The notes below the pieces were generated by a model, which was not told the origin of the DNA, made no database searches, and worked only from the letters and a program-made list of their open reading frames with translations. This document shows, piece after piece, positions 34,154-42,596 of a stretch of 64,000 nucleotides of DNA. Both the position numbers and the translations under genes were made by a program. Origin of the DNA: Dysosmobacter welbionis (GTDB lineage: Bacteria; Bacillota; Clostridia; Oscillospirales; Oscillospiraceae). Every line of letters starts with the position of its first letter. The first letter of the stretch is position 1. The stretch covers positions 1 through 64,000 of the forward strand of contig NZ_CP034413.3 of NCBI RefSeq assembly GCF_005121165.3. The letters are read 5' to 3'.

Positions 34154-34182
34154 ATTGTATCGTCTCTTTCCTGGAAAAGCAA
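34154..34182 (-). promoter_or_regulatory. Promoter of the yedF operon
   Basis: TTGCTT, 17 nt, TACAAT on the minus strand, starting transcription near 34147. Confidence 0.6.
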
Positions 34183-34265
34183 GGGATGTTTTTTGAAAAG
34201 AACATCGCTCTGCCTGTCTGTTTGGGAAAATCAAGGACTGTTTTTCCGTTTTTTGGGCAAATTTC

Positions 34266-34295
34266 TTGACAGAGACATGGATGTGCTCGTAAAAT
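34266..34295 (+). promoter_or_regulatory. Promoter of lysA
   Basis: TTGACA, 18 nt, TAAAAT. The leader to the ATG is only about 60 nt, too short for a lysine riboswitch. Confidence 0.78.
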
Positions 34296-34360
34296 AGGAC
34301 ACATCTATAGCACCGCAAAATTCGACGCGGTAGAGTTTATGAAGATTTGAGGCTGTTGAT

Positions 34361-35617
34361 ATGAAGACCCCCTTTGTCACAAAGGACCAGCTGGAGGCCA
34401 TCGCCGCCCAGTACCCCACCCCGTTCCACATCTATGATGAGCAGGGCATCCGGGAGAATGCCCGCCGCCTGCGGAAGGCATTTGCCTGGAATCCCGGCTA
34501 CCGGGAGTATTTCGCCGTGAAGGCCGCTCCCACCCCTGCCCTGCTGAAGCTGCTGCACGAGGAGGGCTGCGGCTGCGACTGTTCCTCCATGACGGAGCTG
34601 ATAATCTCGGAGCGGTGCGGCATCACCGGTGAGAACATCATGTTCTCCTCCAACGATACCCCGGCGGAGGAATTCCAGATGGCGGACCGGCTGGGCGCCA
34701 TCATCAACCTGGACGATCTGACGCTGGTGGACTATCTGGAGCGGTCCATCGGCCATGTGCCGGAGAAAATCTGCTGCCGCTACAATCCCGGCGGCGTGTT
34801 CACCCTGGGCGAGACCCGGGAGGGCTTCCAGGTGATGGACAATCCCGGCGACGCCAAGTACGGCATGACCCGCGCCCAGATCGCGGAGGCATTTACCCGC
34901 CTTTCCGCCATGGGCGCCAAGGAGTTCGGCATCCACGCCTTCCTGGCCTCCAACACCCTGTCTAACGACTACTACCCCGCCCTCGCCCGCATTCTCTTCC
35001 AGCTGGCAGCGGAGCTGAAGGCGGAGACCGGCGTCCATATCACCTTCATCAACCTCTCCGGCGGCGTGGGGATCCCCTACCGTCCGGAGCAGCCTGCCAA
35101 TGATATCGCCGTCATCGGCGAGGGAGTCCGCCGGGCCTATGAGGAGGTGCTGGTGCCCGCCGGGATGGGTGACGTGGCCCTGTATACCGAGCTGGGCCGC
35201 TTCATGACCGGTCCGTACGGGCATCTGGTCACCCGGGCCATCCACGAAAAGCACATCTATAAGGAGTACATCGGCGTGGATGCCTGTGCCTGCAACCTGA
35301 TGCGTCCGGCCATGTACGGGTCCTACCACCATATCACCGTGATGGGCAAGGAGGACCAGCTCTGCGACCATAAGTATGACATCGCCGGCAGCCTCTGCGA
35401 GAACAATGACAAGTTCGCCGTGGACCGGATGCTGCCCAAGATCGACATGGGGGACCTGCTGGTGATCCACGACACCGGCGCCCACGGCTTCTCCATGGGC
35501 TACAACTACAATGGCAAGCTCCGCTCCGCCGAGCTGCTGCTGAAGGAGGACGGCTCCGTGGAGCTGATCCGCCGGGCGGAGACGCCGGAGGACTATTTCC
35601 GCACATTGGTCTGGTGA
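34361..35617 (+). CDS. lysA: Diaminopimelate decarboxylase
   Basis: 418 aa alanine-racemase-fold PLP enzyme that makes L-lysine from meso-DAP. PLP lysine in REYFAVKAAPTP (about residue 50), NLSGGVGIPY phosphate region, ELGRFMTGPYG, and the catalytic GSLCENNDKFA. The family also contains carboxynorspermidine decarboxylases; the overall match favours LysA. Weak GAGG precedes ATG. Confidence 0.9.
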   Translation: MKTPFVTKDQLEAIAAQYPTPFHIYDEQGIRENARRLRKAFAWNPGYREYFAVKAAPTPALLKLLHEEGCGCDCSSMTELIISERCGITGENIMFSSNDTPAEEFQMADRLGAIINLDDLTLVDYLERSIGHVPEKICCRYNPGGVFTLGETREGFQVMDNPGDAKYGMTRAQIAEAFTRLSAMGAKEFGIHAFLASNTLSNDYYPALARILFQLAAELKAETGVHITFINLSGGVGIPYRPEQPANDIAVIGEGVRRAYEEVLVPAGMGDVALYTELGRFMTGPYGHLVTRAIHEKHIYKEYIGVDACACNLMRPAMYGSYHHITVMGKEDQLCDHKYDIAGSLCENNDKFAVDRMLPKIDMGDLLVIHDTGAHGFSMGYNYNGKLRSAELLLKEDGSVELIRRAETPEDYFRTLVW

Positions 35618-35653
35618 GGAAACCGCCCAGTCCCGCAGCAACGGATCAAAATC

Positions 35654-35685
35654 AAAAGCGCCACCGCAGGAGCGGTGGCGCTTTT
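35654..35685. terminator. Bidirectional terminator
   Basis: 14-bp stem AAAAGCGCCACCGC/GCGGTGGCGCTTTT with a 4-nt loop and T runs on both sides, between converging lysA and the lipoprotein gene. Confidence 0.9.
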
Positions 35686-35695
35686 TCTGTTTTTG

Positions 35696-36241
35696 TCAGG
35701 CGGAGGCACCTGTCTGGTCTTCAGCAGTGAAGTAGACGAAGAAAGTCTCGCCGGTGCTCTCCTCCCCGGAGTCATCCACAAACTGCTCCAGATAAGCGAT
35801 GGAGAAGTCCGTAAAACCGGAGGGTACCTCATAGACCAGTTCGCCGCTGCGCTCCTCGTCCACGGCCATGGGATATGTACCGGGCAGCTGGTTCTCCCCC
35901 ACCGGCTCCACTTCCGTATAGGTCTCCATGTCTGTGGTGATGGGATAGGCATAGGCGTCATCGCCGTCGTCCCACTGGACCTGGAAATCAGTGTCATACA
36001 TCTCAATGCTCTGCTCGAAGGTGTTCTTTACGGTGATGTCCGCCACCAGCAGTACGTTCCCCTCCCCAGGGGTACGGCCCGCGTAGTCGCTGGTAAGGTA
36101 TGCGCTGTTGACTGTGAAATCAAAGAAGTAGGTCTCCATGGTGTCGCCGGTGCGGCCCTCGCTGGAGCCGCTTCCGCCGCAGGCGGTCAGCCCCAGTGCC
36201 ATCACCACAGCCGCCGCCAATGCAAACAGTCTCTGTTTCAT
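35696..36241 (-). CDS. Secreted lipoprotein with DUF4352-like domain
   Basis: 181 aa. Signal peptide with lipobox LTAC (Cys about 21), then a single beta-rich domain: NVLLVADITVKNTFEQSIEMYDTDFQVQWDD is the DUF4352/immunoprotective-fold pattern. ATG 36241 precedes the signal peptide; the longer frame is untranslated. Function unknown. Confidence 0.78.
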   Translation of the reverse strand: MKQRLFALAAAVVMALGLTACGGSGSSEGRTGDTMETYFFDFTVNSAYLTSDYAGRTPGEGNVLLVADITVKNTFEQSIEMYDTDFQVQWDDGDDAYAYPITTDMETYTEVEPVGENQLPGTYPMAVDEERSGELVYEVPSGFTDFSIAYLEQFVDDSGEESTGETFFVYFTAEDQTGASA

Positions 36242-36394
36242 TTCACTCTCTCCCTTGCCAAAAAATAGATCCGGGCCTCCGCCGCCCCCGGCAGAACGCC
36301 CCACGACCAATCTCAGTGTACCATGGCGCCCAGCCGGGCGCAACTGCCGTTCAAAAAAATTTTTCTCAGCGCGGGGGCTTCCCTTTGTGCACCT

Positions 36395-36763
36395 TTATCG
36401 GGTGGGGATGATCTCGATCCAGTATCCGTCGGGATCTGTCACAAAATAGATCCCCATGGCAGGATTCTCAAAGCAGATGCAGCCCATGGCGGCATGCTTG
36501 GCGTGGGCCGCCTCATAGTCCTCTGCCCGGAGGGCCAGATGGAATTCGCACTCCCCCAGGTCATACTTCTGGGGATGGTCCCGCAGCCATGTCAGCTCCA
36601 GGCGGAAGTCCGTTTTTCCATCCCCCAGGTAGACGATGATGAAGCTGCCGTCGGCCGCCGCCTTCCGCTCCCCCACCGGCTCCAGGCCCAGGGCCTCCTT
36701 GTAGAACGCAAGAGATTTGTCCAAATCCGCTACATTGAAATTGAAGTGATTGAATGTCAGCAT
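36395..36763 (-). CDS. VOC family protein (lactoylglutathione lyase-like)
   Basis: 122 aa. Single VOC domain: FNHFNFNVADLDKSLAFYKEALGL at the start (His ligand), FRLELT, CEFHLALRAEDYEAAH and YWIEIIPTR (Glu ligand). Close in pattern to bacterial glyoxalase I. GGAGGA precedes ATG 36763. Confidence 0.88.
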   Translation of the reverse strand: MLTFNHFNFNVADLDKSLAFYKEALGLEPVGERKAAADGSFIIVYLGDGKTDFRLELTWLRDHPQKYDLGECEFHLALRAEDYEAAHAKHAAMGCICFENPAMGIYFVTDPDGYWIEIIPTR

Positions 36764-36937
36764 AAGCTCCTCCTGATCGCCGGGGGCCCTCTGCCTCCGG
36801 CTTGGTTTGGGTTCAGTATAGCATTTCTGCCCCCTCCGGGGCAAGGCCCTTTCCAAACCCTGCCCGCCGCTTCTTCTTTTTATCCATGTTATACAATTTC
36901 CAGAGAAAAATTTGTCGGCTTTTGGCTTGTTTTATAG

Positions 36938-36966
36938 TTGCCTCCTAAAGTGCACGATGATAAACT
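36938..36966 (+). promoter_or_regulatory. Promoter of feoAB
   Basis: TTGCCT, 17 nt, TAAACT. The interval 36764-36937 contains the upstream region of the VOC gene and no other gene that I can see. Confidence 0.5.
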
Positions 36967-36973
36967 TCTAATT

Positions 36974-36989
36974 GTTAGACAATGCTAAC
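36974..36989. promoter_or_regulatory. Inverted-repeat operator at the feoA start, DtxR-family-like
   Basis: GTTAG-N6-CTAAC lies just after the -10 box and before the GGAGG of feoA. Its spacing and TTAG/CTAA halves resemble operators of DtxR/IdeR/MntR metalloregulators, fitting iron repression of feoAB. No regulator gene is nearby. Confidence 0.55.
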
Positions 36990-37009
36990 TTTTGAGGAGG
37001 AACGTTCCG

Positions 37010-37240
37010 ATGACACTGGACAAGCTGCCCCTGGGGCAGGAGGCCGTCATCACGGCTGTGGGCGGCGAGGGCGCCCTGCGCTGCCGCCTGCTGGATATGG
37101 GGCTGATCCCGAAGACCCGCGTGCGGGTGGAGAAGGTCGCACCCCTGGGCGACCCGTTGGAGCTGCGGGTGCGGGGGTACTCCCTGTCCCTGCGGAAGGA
37201 GGACGCCGGGAAAATCGAAGTGGAGGTGGCCGGGACATGA
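37010..37240 (+). CDS. feoA: Ferrous iron transport protein A
   Basis: 76 aa SH3-like protein: TLDKLPLGQEAVITAV…CRLLDMGLIPKTRVRVEKVAPLGDPLELRVRGYSLSLR. Cytosolic helper of FeoB. ATG 37010 has GGAGG at good distance; its stop overlaps the feoB start as ATGA. Confidence 0.94.
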   Translation: MTLDKLPLGQEAVITAVGGEGALRCRLLDMGLIPKTRVRVEKVAPLGDPLELRVRGYSLSLRKEDAGKIEVEVAGT

Positions 37241-39246
37241 TTTTCGCACTGGCCGGCAACCAAAACTGCGGCAAGACCACGCTGTTCAACCAGCTCACCG
37301 GCTCCAACCAGCACGTGGGCAATTTCCCCGGCGTGACGGTGGATCAGAAGTCTGGCGCCATCCGGGGGGAAAAGGACTGCACGGTGGTCGACCTGCCGGG
37401 CATCTACTCCATCCGGCCCTATACGCCGGAGGAGATTGTCACCCGGGATTTCATCCTGAACCAAAAGCCCGACGGCCTCATTAATATCGTGGACGCCACC
37501 AATATCGAGCGGAACCTGTACCTGACGCTCCAGCTGATGGAGATGCGTATTCCCATGGTACTGGCCCTAAACATGATGGATGAGGTCACCGCCGGCGGCG
37601 GCACCATCGACGTGAAGGGAATGTCCCAGGCATTGGGCATCCCGGTGGTGCCCATCTCCGCTGTGAAAAACCAGGGCGTGGACGAGCTTGTGAAGGTTGC
37701 CGTCCAGACTGCCCGGACCAAGACGCTGCCTACGGTGTACGACTTCTGCTCCCCCGGACCGGTCCACCGGTGCATCCACGCGGTGGTCCACCAGATCGAG
37801 GATCACGCGGAGGCTGCGGGCCTTCCCGTCCGATTCGCCGCCACCAAGCTCATTGAGGGAGACGAGGACATCGTGACCCGCCTGGCCCTGGACCAGAACG
37901 AGCTGGAGCTCATTGAGCACAGCGTCAAGGAGATGGAGGACGAGTGCGGCATGGACCGCAATGCCGCACTGGCGGATATGCGCTACACCTTCATCGAAAC
38001 CATCTGCTCCGGCACGGTGGTGAAGTGCCGGGAGTCCCGGGAGCGGGCCCGCAGCGAGGCCATCGATCGGGTGGTGACCAACAAATACCTGGCCCTGCCA
38101 CTGTTCTTCGCCATCATGCTGGGCATCTTCTTCCTGACCTTTGAAGTCATCGGCGCCTTCCTGTCGGATCTGCTGGCCGCGGGGATCGATGCCCTCACCG
38201 CGGCGGTGGACAGCGGCCTCGCCGCCTATGGATTGAACCCCGTGGTCCACAGTCTGGTGATCGACGGCGTGTTCGCGGGAGTGGGCAGTGTACTGAGCTT
38301 TCTGCCCATCATCGTGGTGCTGTTCTTCTTCCTCTCCATTTTGGAGGACACGGGCTACATGGCCCGTGTGGCCTTCGTCATGGACCAGCTGCTGCGGAAG
38401 ATCGGTCTCTCCGGCCGGAGCATTGTCCCCATGCTGGTGGGCTTCGGTTGCTCAGTGCCCGCCATCATGTCCACCCGGACACTGGCCTCGGAGCGGGACC
38501 GGCGGATGACCATCCTGCTGACGCCCTTCATGAGCTGCTCTGCCAAGATCCCTATCTACGGCGTGTTTTCCGCCGCCTTTTTCCCGAATCATGCCGCCCT
38601 GGTGATGATCGGGCTGTACATCCTGGGTATCCTGGTGGGCATCGTGGCGGCCAAGGTGCTGGGCACCACAGTCTACAAGGGCAACCCCGTGCCCTTCGTC
38701 ATGGAGCTGCCCAACTACCGCTTCCCCTCCGCCAAAAGCGTGTGGCAGCTGTGCTGGGACAAGGCCAAGGATTTTCTGACCCGAGCCTTCACCATCATCT
38801 TCGTGGCCACCATCATCGTCTGGTTCCTCCAGACCTTTGACACCCGGCTGAACCTGGTGGATGACAGCGCCGACAGTCTGCTGGCCACCGTGGGTGCCTG
38901 GATCGCCCCGCTCTTCGCTCCTCTGGGCTTTGCCGATTGGCGGGTCTCCACTGCCCTCATCACCGGGTTCATCGCAAAGGAGTCCGTCATCTCCACCCTT
39001 GGAATCCTTACCGGGTCCGGCGCGGATGTCAGCACCGCCGCCCTGGGGACGCTGTTCACCCCTGTCACTGCCGCCGGGTTCCTTGCCTTCACCCTGCTGT
39101 ACACCCCCTGCGTGGCCGCTATCTCCGCAGTGAAGCGGGAGCTGGGCTCCGGCTGGAAGGCCGCCGGTGTGGCGTTGAGCCAGTGCGTGATTGCCTGGAT
39201 GGTGGCCTTCCTGGTCTACCACATCGCGGCGCTGCTGCTGGGATAG
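37237..39246 (+). CDS. feoB: Ferrous iron transport protein B
   Basis: 669 aa. N-terminal G domain with G1 GNQNCGKTT, G3 VDLPGIYS and G4 NMMDE; a helical GDI-like region; then a polytopic membrane part including the Gate motifs MLVGFGCSVPAIMSTR and FMSCSAKIPIY. It imports Fe2+. ATG 37237 begins exactly at the G domain; the frame upstream is feoA read out of frame. Confidence 0.97.
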   Translation: MIFALAGNQNCGKTTLFNQLTGSNQHVGNFPGVTVDQKSGAIRGEKDCTVVDLPGIYSIRPYTPEEIVTRDFILNQKPDGLINIVDATNIERNLYLTLQLMEMRIPMVLALNMMDEVTAGGGTIDVKGMSQALGIPVVPISAVKNQGVDELVKVAVQTARTKTLPTVYDFCSPGPVHRCIHAVVHQIEDHAEAAGLPVRFAATKLIEGDEDIVTRLALDQNELELIEHSVKEMEDECGMDRNAALADMRYTFIETICSGTVVKCRESRERARSEAIDRVVTNKYLALPLFFAIMLGIFFLTFEVIGAFLSDLLAAGIDALTAAVDSGLAAYGLNPVVHSLVIDGVFAGVGSVLSFLPIIVVLFFFLSILEDTGYMARVAFVMDQLLRKIGLSGRSIVPMLVGFGCSVPAIMSTRTLASERDRRMTILLTPFMSCSAKIPIYGVFSAAFFPNHAALVMIGLYILGILVGIVAAKVLGTTVYKGNPVPFVMELPNYRFPSAKSVWQLCWDKAKDFLTRAFTIIFVATIIVWFLQTFDTRLNLVDDSADSLLATVGAWIAPLFAPLGFADWRVSTALITGFIAKESVISTLGILTGSGADVSTAALGTLFTPVTAAGFLAFTLLYTPCVAAISAVKRELGSGWKAAGVALSQCVIAWMVAFLVYHIAALLLG

Positions 39247-39257
39247 AGGAGGCTGCC

Positions 39258-39404
39258 ATGCTGGAAGTTTTGATCCTGGCGGCCCTGGGCGTCTGGCTGG
39301 CGCTTGCCCTCCGTTCCTGCCTCCGCCGCAGAGGAAAGGGCTGCGGCGGCTGTGATGGCTGCTGTGACCGCTGCGGCGGTGCCTGCCGCAGCGCCCGCCG
39401 CTGA
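39258..39404 (+). CDS. FeoB-associated Cys-rich membrane protein
   Basis: 48 aa: one hydrophobic helix (LEVLILAALGVWLALALRS), a basic hinge, then a cysteine-rich tail CGGCDGCCDRCGGAC. This is the small FeoC-like companion found behind clostridial feoB. GAGGAGG precedes the ATG, 11 nt after feoB. The cysteines may bind iron or sense it. Confidence 0.88.
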   Translation: MLEVLILAALGVWLALALRSCLRRRGKGCGGCDGCCDRCGGACRSARR

Positions 39405-39428
39405 CATACCCCATATTGTCGGTAAAAC

Positions 39429-39456
39429 GGCCCCGGCGGAATGTTCCGCCGGGGCC
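39429..39456 (+). terminator. Terminator of the feo operon
   Basis: GGCCCCGGCGGAA pairs with TTCCGCCGGGGCC over a 2-nt gap; strong but with a short T tract (TTGCTG). Confidence 0.6.
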
Positions 39457-39468
39457 TTGCTGAAAAGA

Positions 39469-39497
39469 ACCCCCGCCGGCTGTCTCCGGTGGGGGTT
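39469..39497 (-). terminator. Hairpin after the 249-aa membrane-anchored protein gene
   Basis: AACCCCCGCCGG pairs with CCGGTGGGGGTT (one G-T pair), 4-6-nt loop, ending the minus-strand gene that starts at 40251. Confidence 0.5.
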
Positions 39498-39501
39498 CGC
39501 C

Positions 39502-40251
39502 TCATGTGTCCAGCAGCACCGTGCCGTCCGGCAGGATAAACCGGTCTGTGGAGGGGGTGCTCAGATCTGCCGTCAGGGATGCCATGCGGTAGATGGTCTC
39601 CCCCTCCAACAGCCGTTCCGACGCTACCAGTAAGCCTGTCTCCACGCTGACCCAGTACCGTTGGGTGTAACCCTCCGGATCCTGGACCGTCTCCACGTAA
39701 ATGCAGTTCACATCGGAGACGCTGCGGTAATCCGCGGCGGCGATATCCTCCACCGGCAGGTCCAGGATGGTCTCATAGGTGGGGATGGCCTGCTCGTCAT
39801 CCGGGGTGATGTCCCCCGCAGGGGCGCTGTAAACGCTGCTCTCGCTGCCATACCAGATATAAGTGATCTCCCCGTCGGTGATGGTGTGGCGAACCTGTCC
39901 GTCCGACAGGGAGCGGTCTGTCCGTGTCCAGCGGCCGCTGACCGTGACGGTGGTCTCAAAGGAACCGCTGCCGCCGTCCCACAGCTGCTCCACCCGGATC
40001 ACCCGGCTGTACTGCCGCGGGCGGGTCAGCGTCTCAATGGCGGTCTGCACCGTCTCCGGCGTCACCGCGATCACTGTCAGGGCGTCACCGCCGGAGGCAT
40101 TGGTATCCTCTGCCTGTCCGGGGGAGCTCCCCTCCTCCGGCAGCGTGATATGGGAGGAGCGGCGCAGACTGTTGCTGAACATCAGGATCAGAACCATCAC
40201 CACCAGGACAATAAAGCCCGCGGTGATCCGGTTCAGCTTCCGTTTCTCCAT
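39502..40251 (-). CDS. Membrane-anchored protein of unknown function, LolA/GerS-like
   Basis: 249 aa. Short basic head, one membrane helix (about residues 10-26), a Ser/Gly-rich linker, then a beta-rich domain (SRVIRVEQLWDGGSGSFETTV…, YWVSVETGLLVASERL). The alternating strands and the tail YRMASLTADLSTPSTDRFILP recall the lipoprotein-sorting LolA-like fold used by clostridial GerS. No lipobox is present. The assignment is tentative; its neighbour on the same strand makes UDP-ManNAc. Confidence 0.6.
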   Translation of the reverse strand: MEKRKLNRITAGFIVLVVMVLILMFSNSLRRSSHITLPEEGSSPGQAEDTNASGGDALTVIAVTPETVQTAIETLTRPRQYSRVIRVEQLWDGGSGSFETTVTVSGRWTRTDRSLSDGQVRHTITDGEITYIWYGSESSVYSAPAGDITPDDEQAIPTYETILDLPVEDIAAADYRSVSDVNCIYVETVQDPEGYTQRYWVSVETGLLVASERLLEGETIYRMASLTADLSTPSTDRFILPDGTVLLDT

Positions 40252-40288
40252 CTCCGCCCTCCTCTCTCAGGGTGCCGTCCGCGGCAGG

Positions 40289-41437
40289 TCAGACGCCGAA
40301 TTCTGCCGGCCGATCCCGCCGCAGGCCGAACTTCCACTCGATGGCATCGGCAATCCGGCGGCAGGCATGGCCGTCACCGTAAGGATTCACCGCGTGGGCC
40401 ATGGCGTCGTAGGCGCTCTTGTCCCGGATCAGCCGCTCCGCCATGGTGACGATGTCATCCTGTACCACGCCGCAGAGCTTCACGGTCCCGGCCTCTACCG
40501 CCTCCGGCCGCTCCGTCTCCCGGCGCATCACCAGCACCGGCTTGCCCAGGGCAGGGGCCTCCTCCTGGAGACCACCGGAGTCTGTCAGCACCAGATAAGA
40601 CCGGGCCATAAGGTTATGCATCTCGTCCGCCGGCAGCGGGTCGATGAGATGGACCCGGGGCGCGCCCCGAAGATAGGTGTCCACTGCTTCCCGCACCACC
40701 GGGCTCAGGTGCACCGGGTACACCAGCTCCACGTCCCGGTTCTCCTCGGCGATCTGCCGCAGGGCCAGCATGATGTTCTTCATCGGCTCGCCATAATTCT
40801 CCCGCCGGTGGCAGGTAACAAGAACGATCTTCTTCTCCCCATAGGGCAGCTGATTCAGCTCCTCTGTGGAAAAGCGGTAGTCCGGCCGGACTGTGGTCTT
40901 CAAAGCGTCGATGACCGTGTTGCCGGTGACGAACAGCCCCTTGGTAATACCCTCCCGCTCCAGGTTGGCCCGATTGTTGGCGGTGGGACAGAAATACAGG
41001 TCCGCAATGGCGGACACCAGCTTCCGGTTCATCTCCTCTGGAAAGGGAGAATACTTGTCATAGGTTCGCAATCCTGCCTCCACGTGCCCAACGGACACCT
41101 GATGGTAAAAGGCTGACAGGGCACCGGCAAAGGTGGTGGAGGTGTCCCCGTGAACCAGGATCATATCCGGCTTCAGGGCGTCGATGGCCTCGTCCATGCC
41201 GGTGAGGCACTTGCTGGTGATGGTGGACAGCGTCTGCCGGGGGGTCATGATGTCCAGATCCCAGTCCGGCTTCACCTGAAAGACCTCCAGCACGCTGTCC
41301 AGCATCTGCCGGTGCTGGGCGGTGACGCAGCAGAGGCTCTCGATCCCCTCCCGATTCGCCAGCTCCTGCACCAGGGGGCACATCTTGATGGCCTCCGGCC
41401 GGGTGCCGAAGACGCTCATGATCCGCAGCTTTTCCAT
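40289..41437 (-). CDS. mnaA: UDP-N-acetylglucosamine 2-epimerase (non-hydrolysing)
   Basis: 382 aa GT-B-like epimerase giving UDP-ManNAc for wall teichoic acid or related glycans. Signatures: FGTRPEAIKMCPLV, VHGDTSTTFAGALSAFY, VTGNTVIDAL, and DSGGLQEEAPALGKPVLVMR near the C-terminus. It follows the tagO/wecA-type gene without a gap, so the two act in one polysaccharide pathway. Confidence 0.95.
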   Translation of the reverse strand: MEKLRIMSVFGTRPEAIKMCPLVQELANREGIESLCCVTAQHRQMLDSVLEVFQVKPDWDLDIMTPRQTLSTITSKCLTGMDEAIDALKPDMILVHGDTSTTFAGALSAFYHQVSVGHVEAGLRTYDKYSPFPEEMNRKLVSAIADLYFCPTANNRANLEREGITKGLFVTGNTVIDALKTTVRPDYRFSTEELNQLPYGEKKIVLVTCHRRENYGEPMKNIMLALRQIAEENRDVELVYPVHLSPVVREAVDTYLRGAPRVHLIDPLPADEMHNLMARSYLVLTDSGGLQEEAPALGKPVLVMRRETERPEAVEAGTVKLCGVVQDDIVTMAERLIRDKSAYDAMAHAVNPYGDGHACRRIADAIEWKFGLRRDRPAEFGV

Positions 41438-42583
41438 TTACTTCTCCTCCGTCTTTCCATCATCCTCCGGCTTGTCCGCTGGATGATGGCCGTGGTGGCC
41501 GTGCTCCTTCAGCTCCTCCAACTCTTCGTGCAGCTCCTCCTTGACCTCCTTGGGGAACACCACCCGGGCGGCCACCACTGCCACGATGCACAGCACCAGG
41601 AACAGCAGCATGGCCCGGCCCTCCCCGCTGGTAGTCAGCACCACGGCGCTCAAGCCCAGGATGGCAGAGATCACGTACAGAGTAGCCACCGCCTGCTTCT
41701 GGTTCAGGCCCATGTCGATGAGCCGGTGGTGGATGTGGCTCCGGTCGGCGTGCATGGGGCTCTGGCCGTGGGCGATGCGGCGGATGAAGGCAAAGGCGGT
41801 GTCAAAGATGGGCAGTCCCAGAATCAGGAATGGCACCGCAAAGGAGATGATGGCATAGAACTTGAACAGGCCCTGGATGGACATGGTGGCCAAAATGTAG
41901 CCCAGGAAGGTGGCGCCGGTGTCGCCCATAAACATCTTGGCGGGGTTCATGTTGTAGGGCATGAAGCCCACGCAGGCCCCCACCAGGGCCGCCATCACCA
42001 CAGCCACCTGAAACTGCCCGCCAATGAGGGCGATCACCAGCACTGTGGTGGCGGAGATGGCGGAGACGCCGTTGGCCAGGCCGTCCAGGCCGTCGATCAG
42101 GTTCACCGCGTTGGTGATGGCAACAATCCAAAGCACCGTCAGGGGCACGGAGAGATTTCCCAGCACCCAATAGGGATTGTCCGAAAAGACGTTGGGGTTG
42201 GAAAACGCCTGGATCACCACGCCGTGGGTGGCGGGGATCAGGGCGGCCACGATCTGCACCACAAATTTCAGCAGCGCCGGCAGGGCCATGATGTCGTCCA
42301 CCACGCCCAGCACCACGATGATAACGGCTCCCAGCAGGATGCTGCGCATCTCGGCCGTGATCTCCACAAACAGCAGGATGCTGACCATGAAGCCGATAAA
42401 GATGGCCAGTCCCCCCAGCCGGGGGATGGGAGTCTTGTGCATCCGGCGGGCGTCCTTGGGTACGTCGATGGCCCCCACCTTGTAAGCAAAAGTCTTGACG
42501 ATGGGCGTCATCAGAAAGCTGACGACCAGCGCCACCAGCAGCGCCAGCAGCGTATAGGCGATCAGCCGGTTTTCGATCAACAT
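41438..42583 (-). CDS. tagO: Undecaprenyl-phosphate GlcNAc-1-phosphate transferase (TagO/WecA-like)
   Basis: 381 aa, about 11 membrane helices, MraY/WecA family. Key motifs: ARRMHKTPIPRLGGLAIF, VVDDIMAL (Asp pair), NAVNLIDGLDGLANG, FMGDTGATFLGY and SHIHHRLIDMG. It starts lipid-linked glycan synthesis. Unusual is the cytosolic tail HGHHGHHPADKP, His- and acid-rich, which could bind metal. Confidence 0.93.
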   Translation of the reverse strand: MLIENRLIAYTLLALLVALVVSFLMTPIVKTFAYKVGAIDVPKDARRMHKTPIPRLGGLAIFIGFMVSILLFVEITAEMRSILLGAVIIVVLGVVDDIMALPALLKFVVQIVAALIPATHGVVIQAFSNPNVFSDNPYWVLGNLSVPLTVLWIVAITNAVNLIDGLDGLANGVSAISATTVLVIALIGGQFQVAVVMAALVGACVGFMPYNMNPAKMFMGDTGATFLGYILATMSIQGLFKFYAIISFAVPFLILGLPIFDTAFAFIRRIAHGQSPMHADRSHIHHRLIDMGLNQKQAVATLYVISAILGLSAVVLTTSGEGRAMLLFLVLCIVAVVAARVVFPKEVKEELHEELEELKEHGHHGHHPADKPEDDGKTEEK

Positions 42584-42596
42584 GATGTCTCCTCCA

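Noticed and set aside
34296-34360. Lysine riboswitch before lysA
   Set aside because: The leader from a good promoter to ATG is about 60 nt, far too short for an L-box.
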